16,448 nt of DNA from Cyanobacteria bacterium UBA7694 (GCA_002482705.1 DLGM01000184.1:1-16448), one strand, 5' to 3'; positions 6,239 to 13,588 are shown, counted from the stretch's first letter. The notes: generated by a model not told the origin, from the letters alone. Translations and numbers: made by a program.

Positions 6239-7561
6239 ATGATCGAGTGGCTCGAAGAGTATTTGGCAGGCAGCCATATTACCCTGCTCTTGGTCACCCA
6301 TGATCGCTATTTTTTAGAAAGCGTCTGTGATGCCATTCTGGAGTTGGATCAGCAGCAGCTCTACCGTTATGAAGGGGATTATTCGACCTTTCTTGAACTC
6401 AAAGCCGCCCGGGAAGCCAACGAGTTTAAGCAAACGGAAGATGCCCGGCGACTGATGCTGAAAGAGTATGAATGGGTGCGCAAACAGCCCAAGGCGCGCG
6501 GCACCAAATCAAAGTCGCGTCTCGAAGCCTATGAAGCCCTCAAGGTCAAAGCCAAGGCCAAAGTCCAGGAAAAACAAGTGGACATGGAGATGCAAATGAA
6601 GCGCCTCGGGGGCAAAATTTTAGCGCTTGAGAATTTGCAGAAGTCATTTGGGGATCTGCCCATTCTCAACGGTTTTAGCCATACCTTTAGCAAAGGGGAA
6701 CGGATTGGCATTGTCGGGCGCAATGGCACCGGCAAAAGTACCTTTCTCGAAGTGGTGACAGGCCGCATGCCTGCTGATGGAGGCCGGGTTGAAACCGGTG
6801 AAACGGTAGTATTTGGTTATTACCGCCAAGAAGGCTTAAAACTGCCCGAAGACAAACGCGTCCTTGATGTCGTCAAAGATGTGGCCGAAGTGTTGCCCAT
6901 GGCCAAAGGGGTTGAACTGACGGCTTCCCAACTCTTGGAGCGTTTTTTATTTCCACCGGCTTCTCAATACAGCTTTGTCTCGACCCTCAGCGGAGGTGAA
7001 AAACGACGGCTGTACCTCCTAACCCTACTGATGAAAAACCCCAACTTCCTGGTACTCGACGAACCCACCAACGATCTCGACATTCTCACGATCACCATTC
7101 TGGAAGATTTCCTCAACGACTTCAAAGGCTGCCTGCTGGTGGTCTCCCATGATCGCTATTTTATGGATAAGCTCGTCAATCACCTGTTTGTGTTTGAAGG
7201 GGGCGGAGAGATTCGGTATATTCCTGGCAATTACACCGATTACCGCATCCGTGTGCAAGCTCAAGAAGATGCACGGCGAGAACAGGAGCGTGCATCTGCT
7301 CCGGTAAGCCCACCGCCCGTGGCCAAAGTTGACAAGCCCAAGCTGACTTGGAAACAGGCCCGGGAAATGGAAAACCTCGAACAAGAACTCGAAAAATTGG
7401 CCAAACGCAAACAAGAACTGGAAAGCAGCCTCCATAACACCACCGATGTGGGCAAATTGCAAAAGCTCGCAACCGAATTTGGCGCGCTCGAAAATACGAT
7501 TGCAACCCACGAAGAGCGTTTGCTCGAACTGATGGAAATCCAGGAAGCGGCCGCAAATTAG
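6239..7561 (+). CDS. uup: ABC-F ATPase (Uup-like), C-terminal part after the in-frame TGA
   Basis: Coding similarity resumes at 6182, right after the TGA, but the first ATG is at 6239 and has no ribosome site, so independent translation looks poor. Counted from that Met, the 440 residues hold the H-loop of the first ABC domain (VTHDRYF, His21) and a charged linker (KQPKARGTKSKSRLEAY, about 83-99) typical of Uup-type ABC-F proteins. The second ABC domain follows with GRNGTGKST (160-168), LSGGE (250-254), VLDEPTNDLD (272-281) and SHDRYF (His304). A coiled-coil tail of about 65 residues (about 370-435, WKQAREMENLEQELEKLAKR onward) matches the Uup C-terminal DNA-binding-like domain. No frameshift or decay is seen in this half. 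Full-length function would need read-through or correction of the TGA. Confidence 0.87.
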   Translation: MIEWLEEYLAGSHITLLLVTHDRYFLESVCDAILELDQQQLYRYEGDYSTFLELKAAREANEFKQTEDARRLMLKEYEWVRKQPKARGTKSKSRLEAYEALKVKAKAKVQEKQVDMEMQMKRLGGKILALENLQKSFGDLPILNGFSHTFSKGERIGIVGRNGTGKSTFLEVVTGRMPADGGRVETGETVVFGYYRQEGLKLPEDKRVLDVVKDVAEVLPMAKGVELTASQLLERFLFPPASQYSFVSTLSGGEKRRLYLLTLLMKNPNFLVLDEPTNDLDILTITILEDFLNDFKGCLLVVSHDRYFMDKLVNHLFVFEGGGEIRYIPGNYTDYRIRVQAQEDARREQERASAPVSPPPVAKVDKPKLTWKQAREMENLEQELEKLAKRKQELESSLHNTTDVGKLQKLATEFGALENTIATHEERLLELMEIQEAAAN

Positions 7562-7639
7562 GGAGCACACAAAAGCCGCAGGAGGGTATGCTTGCCACAC
7601 CCGCGACATCAATCACACACAGAAAAGCGATCCAGCGAT

Positions 7640-7645
7640 TACAAT
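7640..7645 (+). promoter_or_regulatory. -10 box (TACAAT) placed for a leaderless NlpC/P60 transcript
   Basis: TACAAT matches the -10 consensus at five of six positions and ends only seven bases before the ATG at 7653. A transcript starting at the usual 6-8 bases downstream would begin at or next to the A of the ATG. No -35 is obvious, and no ribosome site precedes the ATG. Confidence 0.4.
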
Positions 7646-7652
7646 CAGAACT

Positions 7653-8426
7653 ATGCGTCTTATGGCAGTCATTGTGACCGGTCTTTTAAGTACCGGCTGT
7701 GCTGTGCAGCTCAAATCTGCCAGCCATAGTTGGGATGAAAATAAACCGGAAGCACCCCGTATTGTGCATCGTTGGTCAGAGAATGCTCCACCCCCCAACC
7801 ACCCCAAGCAGCCAGCAGCAGTTCCGGTGCCCAATAAGACGCCAGCGCCGCCCCCAACCCAACCCAAAACGACCCCGCCTAAACACGCTCGCCATTGGCT
7901 GGTAACACCCCCAGATATCCCCGGCAGCAGTGCACAAGTCCCTGCTGAACCGGATATTTTACCCGCTGGCGTGAGTATTCGCGAAGTGCCGGTTCGCCCC
8001 CAAGATGCCCCTCAATCCTTAGAATGGGCACAAAACCAGGCTGAACCCACCGTCAATCACAATGCTTCGGTGCTGGAAATTGCCCAAGCTTATTTGGGCG
8101 TCCCCTATGTGTTTGGGGGTGAAAGCATGCGCGAAGGGGGATTTGATTGCTCTGGATTGGTACAGCAGGTGTTTGCCCGCAAGGGAATCCCCCTGCCACG
8201 ACTTGCCAATAAGCAGTACCTCAAAGGAATAGCGATTGAGCGCAACCAGCTCCAACCCGGTGATTTGGTCTTTTTCAGCATCTCGGGCACGGTGATCGAT
8301 CATGTGGGTTTTTATGCCGGGGACAATCAATTTTTACACGCTCCCCGCACCGGACGCGTCGTCTCTTATGATCGCCTCGATTCAGACTACTTCCAGCGGC
8401 ACTATCAAGGAGCCCGACGCCTTTAA
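7653..8426 (+). CDS. Secreted NlpC/P60 peptidoglycan hydrolase, probable lipoprotein
   Basis: This 257-residue envelope enzyme is an NlpC/P60 cysteine peptidase, a family that cuts gamma-D-Glu-diaminopimelate or similar bonds in cell-wall peptides. Residues 1-15 form a very short hydrophobic signal ending LLSTG-Cys16. This is a weak lipobox (Ser at -3), so lipidation is likely but not sure. Residues 45-125 are a Pro-rich spacer. The catalytic domain (about 138-257) begins VLEIAQAYLGVPYVFGG and has nucleophile Cys166 in GGFDCSGLVQQVF, His217 in IDHVGFYAG and the third polar residue His229 in FLHAPRTG. There is no SH3b domain; the low-complexity spacer takes its place. No ribosome site precedes the ATG, and upstream in-frame codons offer no other start. 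It lies 91 bases after the ABC-F gene. Confidence 0.92.
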   Translation: MRLMAVIVTGLLSTGCAVQLKSASHSWDENKPEAPRIVHRWSENAPPPNHPKQPAAVPVPNKTPAPPPTQPKTTPPKHARHWLVTPPDIPGSSAQVPAEPDILPAGVSIREVPVRPQDAPQSLEWAQNQAEPTVNHNASVLEIAQAYLGVPYVFGGESMREGGFDCSGLVQQVFARKGIPLPRLANKQYLKGIAIERNQLQPGDLVFFSISGTVIDHVGFYAGDNQFLHAPRTGRVVSYDRLDSDYFQRHYQGARRL

Positions 8427-8434
8427 TACAAGGC

Positions 8435-8463
8435 TTGTATCTCTCGTCATCAGCCGCTACAAT
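8435..8463 (+). promoter_or_regulatory. Probable promoter of the Hpt / pilus-ATPase operon
   Basis: TTGTAT at 8435-8440 and TACAAT at 8458-8463 are 17 bases apart, the ideal spacing. The -10 is a five-of-six match and the -35 only three of six. It sits directly after the NlpC/P60 stop and 36 bases before the Hpt start, the only sizeable gap in front of the four overlapping genes. Confidence 0.5.
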
Positions 8464-8498
8464 GCCCTTATCCATTCTGACAAAGGCATTGCTTAACC

Positions 8499-8828
8499 AT
8501 GGAGTCAAATCAACGCATACGCGTCTTAATCTCCCCTGACTTTGAGGACTATATGCCCATTTACATTGAGAATCGTCACAAAGATTTGGCCGCCTTGACC
8601 CAGGCCCTAGAAGAGCAGGACTGGGACTTCATTCGCCAGACCGGCCATCGCATGACCGGCAGTGGTGCAAGTTTTGGCCTTGACTTCATCTCTGAACTGG
8701 GACAAGCCTTCGAACATCTCCCCGCACCGCCTGAAACAGCCCCAGTTCAAGAACTGTTGCGGCAGTTTGCCCACTATCTCGAAAGCCTGGATCTTGTGTA
8801 TGACCACCCGCACCATTCTGAGCATTGA
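8499..8828 (+). CDS. Hpt (histidine phosphotransfer) domain protein
   Basis: This 109-residue helical protein is essentially one Hpt domain, the relay module that passes phosphate between receiver domains. The phospho-acceptor is His50 in TGHRMTGSGASFGL, which matches the family pattern H-x-[LM]-[KT]-G-S-x-x-x-x-G. The preceding helix (YMPIYIENRHKDLAALTQAL) is also typical. One deviation is Thr where the family usually has Lys after the His-x-Met. There is no kinase domain, so it must be fed by a kinase encoded elsewhere or act between receivers. The next gene starts within its last 29 bases in another frame, and that gene begins with a receiver domain, so His50 is a natural partner for Asp54 there or for the third gene's receiver. 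The start at 8499 follows promoter-like boxes; its ribosome site is weak. Confidence 0.9.
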   Translation: MESNQRIRVLISPDFEDYMPIYIENRHKDLAALTQALEEQDWDFIRQTGHRMTGSGASFGLDFISELGQAFEHLPAPPETAPVQELLRQFAHYLESLDLVYDHPHHSEH

Positions 8829-11145
8829 CGACGATCCAGACATTCTCGCCCTCATGGGTGTGTTTCTGAAAAAAGAGGGTTATCAGGCTTTGACTGCCAA
8901 CAGTGCCCACAAAGCGCTCAAAATTCTTGAAAAAGAAGACCCTGACCTGATTTTACTCGACGTCAATATGCCTGAACTCGACGGTTATACCTTTTGCAGC
9001 CGCCTCCAGGAACATCCGCGCTGGGCTCTCATCCCGGTCATCTTTGTGACCGCCTTTAAACGGGAAGCCGATCGCCTTCAAGCCTTTAAAACCGGGGGCG
9101 TTGACTTCTTATCCAAACCCCTGAGCCAACAGATGTTGGCCGAAACGCTCAAACGCCATCTCGATACCCGCGACATTTGGTTACAAGAGTTTAAATCGCG
9201 TCAAAGGGGAAGTGCTCAACAGCCCACAACGCCCCCCACTCCCAGCGAACCGGTGATAGAGGCTCCCCCGCCCCCCAAAACCATCACTGAGCCGCCCCCT
9301 ACCAGCATGATCGACCCGGCCTTAAGCCTCCCCACCACGACGGGTGAAAAATCCCTCGCAGAAATTTCTGAACTGGGGCGTTTTAAAGAGTATCTTTTTT
9401 CACAGTTTAAGCTTCCCCAAAATAAATGGCAGGAGTTCTTGCAGGCCCCGGCTGCTGATCTTTACGTTTCAGCTTATGCCATGGGCATCAGTGAACAGGA
9501 TGTGGCCCGCCACCTGTCGGTTTTTACCCAATGTGCTTACCGCGAAGGTATCAACCCCGAAGAAGTTAGTTTGGGCATTTTTCCGATCGCCTTTTGCAAG
9601 CGCCATATGGTCGTGCCGCTGGTAGCCGCCAACCTCGATAAATGTTTTGTGGTCAGCAACCCCTTTGACATCGAGCTGATGGATGCGGTCCAGCGCCACC
9701 GTGGTTATAAATTGCTGATCACCGAACCCACCACCGTCCTGAGTGTCTTTGGCGCAGCGCCCACTGCCGCCCTCAAACAGAAACATGCCGCCGAAAAAGC
9801 CCGCACAACCCTTAACCTGGATCAAATCATGGAAAAGCTCCAGCCCAAGCTCGAGCCCGAAGTGAATCCCTTGGACAGCCTCGACCTGGATGATGCTCTG
9901 CCCCTCAAAGAGGATGCGCCCTTGGTCATGCTGGTGAATAAACTGATTGAGGATGCTTATCGCATGGGAGCATCTGATATTCACATTGAACCCCAAGAGC
10001 ATGAGGTCACCGTCCGTTACCGCATTGATGGCGAGTTGCAAATTATCACCCAATTGCGTCCCGCCAAGCTGATCCAACCCCTGGCCACACGGATTAAAAT
10101 CATGTGCGACCTCAATATTGCCGAAAAGCGCATGCCCCAAGATGGGCGCATTGTCTTTAAGCGCTTTACCCGCAGCAACCTCGATTTTGACCTGCGCGTC
10201 GCTACCGCCCCCATGAATTTTGGCGAAAAAATTGTCATGCGCATTCTCGATAAACAGAAAAACACCCTGCCCCTCGAAAAGATGGGCTTTGCACCCTGGA
10301 ACCTGAGCCGCTATCGCGCTCATATCCGCACCCCTTATGGCATGGTTTTACACGTTGGGCCAACCGGTTCCGGCAAGTCGATGACCCTGTATTCCGCCCT
10401 GAATGAACTCTCCGGGCCAGGCATCAATATTCAAACAGCGGAAGATCCCATTGAGTACACATTGCCCCACATTAACCAGATGCAGGTACAGCCGGAAATT
10501 GGCCTGACCTTCGCCCGTGCGCTCCGGGCCTACCTACGCCAAGATCCAGACGTGATTTTGGTCGGGGAAATCCGCGATCAGGAAACCGCTGAAATTGCCG
10601 TGGAAGCGGCCTTAACAGGCCACCTCTTATTGTCCACACTCCACACCAACGATGCCGCAGCCACCGTCACCCGCTTTATTGAAATGGGCATTGAGCCCTT
10701 TATGATCAGCGCTTCGCTGATTATGGTCTGTGCCCAACGCCTGATTCGACTCCTGTGCCCGGTCTGCAAAGAAGCCTATATCCCCAGCGACGACGAAAAA
10801 ATCAAACTCGGCTACACGCCCACCGATGAACGGGTGCGTCTGTACCGGGCCAAAGGCTGCGAAGCCTGCAACCACATCGGTTATAAAGGGCGCACCGGCG
10901 TCCATGAACTGCTGGTTCCCGACGATGCCATGCGCCGGGCCATGACCCGCCCTGGCATCAACACGGAAGAAATCAAACAAATGGCTGTCAGCGCGGGGAT
11001 GAGCACCCTGTATTGGGATGGGGTTTATAAGGTGCGCCAGGGTCTGACTTCCTTTGAGGAAATTTTAGCCAAAATTCGCCCAGATGAGTTTGATAGCCGC
11101 CCAGACTGGGTGCTCAATCCCATTGCGTTAGAAGCGCATCGATGA
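8800..11145 (+). CDS. pilB: Receiver-domain / PilB-GspE fusion: type IV pilus (or type II secretion) motor ATPase
   Basis: The protein has 781 residues. Residues 1-125 are a CheY-like receiver: acidic pocket Asp10/Asp11, phospho-site Asp54 in LILLDVNMPELDG, Thr84 and Lys106 (LSKP). Residues 135-185 are a Pro-rich linker. Residues 187-320 form the T2SSE N-terminal domain. Residues 372-720 are the motor: SDIHIEP, Walker A GPTGSGKS (520-527), Asp box AEDPIEYTL, Walker B VILVGEIRD (585-593), His box GHLLLSTLHTNDA, and zinc cysteines 653, 656, 687 and 690. PilB powers pilin assembly at the inner membrane. Canonical PilB has no receiver, so phosphorylation probably gates the motor directly. The frame is also open back to 8662, but homology starts at 8800 (MTTRTILSIDDD), which overlaps the Hpt gene and suggests translational coupling. 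A type II secretion ATPase is possible, since no pilin genes are in view. Confidence 0.93.
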   Translation: MTTRTILSIDDDPDILALMGVFLKKEGYQALTANSAHKALKILEKEDPDLILLDVNMPELDGYTFCSRLQEHPRWALIPVIFVTAFKREADRLQAFKTGGVDFLSKPLSQQMLAETLKRHLDTRDIWLQEFKSRQRGSAQQPTTPPTPSEPVIEAPPPPKTITEPPPTSMIDPALSLPTTTGEKSLAEISELGRFKEYLFSQFKLPQNKWQEFLQAPAADLYVSAYAMGISEQDVARHLSVFTQCAYREGINPEEVSLGIFPIAFCKRHMVVPLVAANLDKCFVVSNPFDIELMDAVQRHRGYKLLITEPTTVLSVFGAAPTAALKQKHAAEKARTTLNLDQIMEKLQPKLEPEVNPLDSLDLDDALPLKEDAPLVMLVNKLIEDAYRMGASDIHIEPQEHEVTVRYRIDGELQIITQLRPAKLIQPLATRIKIMCDLNIAEKRMPQDGRIVFKRFTRSNLDFDLRVATAPMNFGEKIVMRILDKQKNTLPLEKMGFAPWNLSRYRAHIRTPYGMVLHVGPTGSGKSMTLYSALNELSGPGINIQTAEDPIEYTLPHINQMQVQPEIGLTFARALRAYLRQDPDVILVGEIRDQETAEIAVEAALTGHLLLSTLHTNDAAATVTRFIEMGIEPFMISASLIMVCAQRLIRLLCPVCKEAYIPSDDEKIKLGYTPTDERVRLYRAKGCEACNHIGYKGRTGVHELLVPDDAMRRAMTRPGINTEEIKQMAVSAGMSTLYWDGVYKVRQGLTSFEEILAKIRPDEFDSRPDWVLNPIALEAHR

Positions 11146-11507
11146 GCGCCCCGGCACGTATCTTACAGGTTGAGGACGACCCGGATGTATGGTTATTGAC
11201 ACAGATAGCCCTCAAGCGACTGCCCTGTGAACTCCAGGTGTGTGTCGATGGCGCCAGCGCCTTGGCCAGCCACCAGGCCTTTCAACCCGATTTGGTATTG
11301 CTCGATTTGCAGTTGCCCGATCTCAGCGGTTTAGAGCTTTTTGTACGCTTGCGCCAACAGCCGGGAAATGCCGATTTATACGGGATTATCCTCAGCGCCA
11401 GTGAGCCGCCACAGCTACCCGTCGGGATACTCGGCCACATTCGCAAACCTTTTAATCCCCTGGAGTTAGCCACACACATTCTCGCTTTGTGGGCCTCATC
11501 GAGCTAA
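11142..11507 (+). CDS. Single-domain response regulator (receiver only)
   Basis: This 121-residue CheY-like protein has no output domain. Acidic pocket Glu11/Asp12, phospho-site Asp55 in LVLLDLQLPDLSG, Ser85 and Lys102 (IRKPF) are all in place, so it should be phosphorylatable. The segment between Ser85 and Lys102 is a few residues shorter than usual, so the alpha4-beta5 surface, the usual partner-binding face, is unusual. The ATG overlaps the pilus ATPase stop (ATGA), indicating tight coupling. With the Hpt protein and the receiver on the ATPase it makes a three-part relay in one operon. It may be a phosphate sink or diffusible messenger; which of the two cannot be read from sequence. No ribosome site of its own is obvious, in line with coupling. 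Confidence 0.92.
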   Translation: MSAPARILQVEDDPDVWLLTQIALKRLPCELQVCVDGASALASHQAFQPDLVLLDLQLPDLSGLELFVRLRQQPGNADLYGIILSASEPPQLPVGILGHIRKPFNPLELATHILALWASSS

Positions 11508-12694
11508 TGCGCATCTTCTTTGCCACCCCCCATTTCCGAGTATTCAATGGCGCCACGCCAGAACACGAGCCCATGGGCGGCACAGAAAGCGCACTCATTG
11601 GCCTCAGCCGAGCCCTTGCGCGTAAGGGTCTTGAAGTTTCGGTATACTGCAACTGCCAAGGAATTGCGGGCTATTTTGAGGGCGTGAAGTATGTCCCCAT
11701 TGAGCAACTGGAACAAGATTGCTTGCGTTTACAGCCCCATTTTTTGATTGTTTTAAGTGGCGTAAAATACCTGCGATTGACAGTACCCAACGGGTATAAA
11801 ATTTGGTGGGCTCACAGTGACTGCAGCCATATTTGGGAAGAGCTCCCCGACATCAAAGCTGAAATGATAGCCACCCTGGCAACGGCAAGTGATGGCATTG
11901 CCGTTTTGAGTGAATGGCAAGCAGAGCGGTTAGCACATACCCTTCATCTGGAACGAAAACACTTTTGGATCAGCCCTTATGGCATTGAACCCGATGATTT
12001 TCAGTCAGCCCCCACTCCCAGTGATCCCCCGCGTCTGCTGTATACAAGTGCGCCCAACCGTGGGTTGGCACTTCTCCTTCGGCTTTTTCCACGCATCAGA
12101 GCACAAGTACCCAATGTTGAACTGCACATTTACTCGGGCCTACAGGTCTGGAGTGGAATTCACGACCCCTGGGAAGAATACAAAAGTCAACGGGTACTAC
12201 GCCATGCCACTGGCCAAATAGGTATTTTTTGGTATCCCCCTCAAGCCAAGCCTCAGCTCTATCAGGCGCTGAGATCAGGCACCTTATGGACCTATCCCAA
12301 TCATGCAGCACCCGACAGCACAACCTGGGCTGAGACCTTTTGTTTAGCCGCTTTAGAAGCTCAAGCCGCTGGATTGCCAGTTATCACCAGCGCCCGAGGT
12401 GCCCTGCCAGAAACAGTGGCGGATCAGATAAGCGGGATTTTGATCCCCGGTGATCCCGACTCCGAGAGCTATCAGCAAACCTTTGTGGATACAACGCTGC
12501 ATTTATTAAACCATCCAGCCCAACGCCAGCAATTGGCACAACAGGCACGCACAAGGGCCCTGCGTGAGTTTAACTGGGAAAAAATTGCCCGTCACTGGCT
12601 GCATATGTTTACACATTTTAAATCAAGTCGGATGGCTACAACCCCCTATCAATCACCTTTTCGTCAACCGCTGATCACCGTCCTGGTGTGGTGA
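11507..12694 (+). CDS. GT4-like glycosyltransferase domain, ending at an in-frame TGA
   Basis: This 395-residue GT-B enzyme transfers a sugar from a nucleotide donor. The N-terminal half opens with MRIFFATPHFRVFNG and MGGTESALIGLSRAL, an acceptor-side glycine loop. The C-terminal half has YTSAPNRGLALLLRLFPRIR (179-198) and the donor-binding E-x7-E motif, Glu276 to Glu284, in AETFCLAALEAQAAGLP. The ATG at 11507 shares one base with the stop of the receiver gene (TAATG), so it belongs to the pilus-ATPase operon. A longer in-frame start at 11489 would lie inside that gene and is not preferred. At residue 384 a new domain begins (PFRQPLITVLVW) and meets TGA at 12692, after which the same frame continues. 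The enzyme may glycosylate pilin or a surface glycan; this is a guess from context only. Confidence 0.85.
   Translation: MRIFFATPHFRVFNGATPEHEPMGGTESALIGLSRALARKGLEVSVYCNCQGIAGYFEGVKYVPIEQLEQDCLRLQPHFLIVLSGVKYLRLTVPNGYKIWWAHSDCSHIWEELPDIKAEMIATLATASDGIAVLSEWQAERLAHTLHLERKHFWISPYGIEPDDFQSAPTPSDPPRLLYTSAPNRGLALLLRLFPRIRAQVPNVELHIYSGLQVWSGIHDPWEEYKSQRVLRHATGQIGIFWYPPQAKPQLYQALRSGTLWTYPNHAAPDSTTWAETFCLAALEAQAAGLPVITSARGALPETVADQISGILIPGDPDSESYQQTFVDTTLHLLNHPAQRQQLAQQARTRALREFNWEKIARHWLHMFTHFKSSRMATTPYQSPFRQPLITVLVW
12692..12694 (+). other. In-frame TGA between the GT4 and GT2 domains
   Basis: The codons read GTC CTG GTG TGG TGA ATC TCG GCA ACC. ITVLVW before it and ISATLRDTLTALTQ after it look like the first strand and first helix of one GT2 (GT-A) domain in the same frame, so the stop lies within a domain rather than at a natural boundary. 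The loop between them is about two residues shorter than in usual GT2 enzymes. Confidence 0.8.
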
Positions 12695-12757
12695 ATCTCG
12701 GCAACCCTCCGGGACACCCTAACCGCTCTGACGCAACAAGATGGACCCAGCTTTGAT

Positions 12758-13354
12758 GTGATCGTTTTTAATCCTTTGTCAGAAATTATCAGCCCGGAAG
12801 ACATCCAGCAGTTTCGTCAGCAACTCAACCTGCGTTATCGCACCCCCGAAACATTGGAAATGGAGCTACACGAAATGGTGCGGGGCCAAGTTGCTTTATT
12901 TATCGAATCAGACATGATACTGCCCCCAGGCTGTCTACAGGCCCACTGGCAGGCCCATCAGACGGCCCAACCCGCAGCCATTTACAGCAGCTACACTTAC
13001 CGCGCCGAAGCCCTCTCCCCAGAAGCAGACAGCCTGACGCTCAACCCAGACCTGCGTGAAGAGCTCGGGTTATTCACCAAAGAATACAGCGCAGCACAAG
13101 CGTTCATGGCCGAACCGGGCGGATTTTCCCTGTCTTATTTATCCCTCAAACAGTTGGGGGGGTATCGCCTCGAACTTTATCCTGAGTGCGAAGCTTTGCA
13201 AAAATTCACCCAGGCCATGGCACACCACGCCCTGCCAGTGGCACTCCTTGACGATGAAGGCACCCTGTGGCGACAGTTCACCCCTGAAAGAGCACAGCGT
13301 GAACAACTGCGCTGGGAAACCTGCCAGACAGGGCTCAACGCTCCTACCTCATAA
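12758..13354 (+). CDS. GT2-like glycosyltransferase domain, continuation after the in-frame TGA
   Basis: The open frame continues from 12695. The nearest possible start codon (GTG at 12758) is an internal Val of the strand FDVIVFNPLSE, and there is no ribosome site, so this is best read as the second part of one 615-residue gene (11507-13354) and not as a separate gene. From the GTG, 198 residues are present. VALFIESDMILPPGCLQAHW (about 46-65) corresponds to the DxD-containing strand of GT-A enzymes, here Glu-Ser-Asp. The rest, including a Gly-Gly-Tyr-Arg turn (LKQLGGYRLELYPECEALQK), fits a GT2-like domain. At about 219 residues including the stretch before the GTG it is short for GT2, so it may be a reduced or acceptor-binding domain. 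It is the last gene of the operon; no clear terminator follows. Confidence 0.72.
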   Translation: MIVFNPLSEIISPEDIQQFRQQLNLRYRTPETLEMELHEMVRGQVALFIESDMILPPGCLQAHWQAHQTAQPAAIYSSYTYRAEALSPEADSLTLNPDLREELGLFTKEYSAAQAFMAEPGGFSLSYLSLKQLGGYRLELYPECEALQKFTQAMAHHALPVALLDDEGTLWRQFTPERAQREQLRWETCQTGLNAPTS

Positions 13355-13588
13355 CAGACACACATTCCCTTTTCCCGATAAGAGAAACTGAGATATTAAA
13401 TCAAGTTTATTTGCACAGAAGCAACACTAGGCCCTGCATAAGTGTCACCCCCCCTAGAGCCCGTACCAGAAGAATCATCACAACGCGTATGTATCCAAGT
13501 CGCCACACAATAGCCTGATTGATCCAGAGCAAAACCGGGAATGACTGCCTATGATGTTGATTCCCTAACCAACCGGGTACAGTTTCAG
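13355..13588. other. Intergenic gap with no confident gene
   Basis: The space between the glycosyltransferase and the NAGPA gene is 309 bases in all. The last 75 bases hold the promoter and leader of the NAGPA gene. The rest has no RNA gene or terminator that I can support. A minus-strand frame at 13664-13407 (85 codons) starts inside the NAGPA gene's first codon and runs through its promoter, so it is not credible. Another minus-strand stretch at 13548-13396 has protein-like composition but no start codon. Confidence 0.6.

Noticed and set aside
7588..7677. 29-codon open frame with an AGGAGGG in front, before the NlpC/P60 gene
   Set aside because: The ribosome site is only two or three bases from the ATG, the peptide has no recognisable features, and it overlaps the NlpC/P60 start out of frame.
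8662..8799. Upstream extension of the receiver-PilB frame (46 extra codons)
   Set aside because: It lies inside the Hpt gene in another frame, has no homology-like features, and the receiver domain starts cleanly at the ATG at 8800.
9469..10323. 284-codon minus-strand open frame inside the pilus ATPase gene
   Set aside because: It is antisense to highly conserved motor motifs, so it is a shadow of codon usage on the plus strand.
6179..12694. Genome-wide TGA recoding (for example TGA as Trp or Gly)
   Set aside because: TGA ends several neighbouring genes properly, including those at 11143-11145 and 15401-15399, where it overlaps the next start codon. Read-through there would run into other genes.
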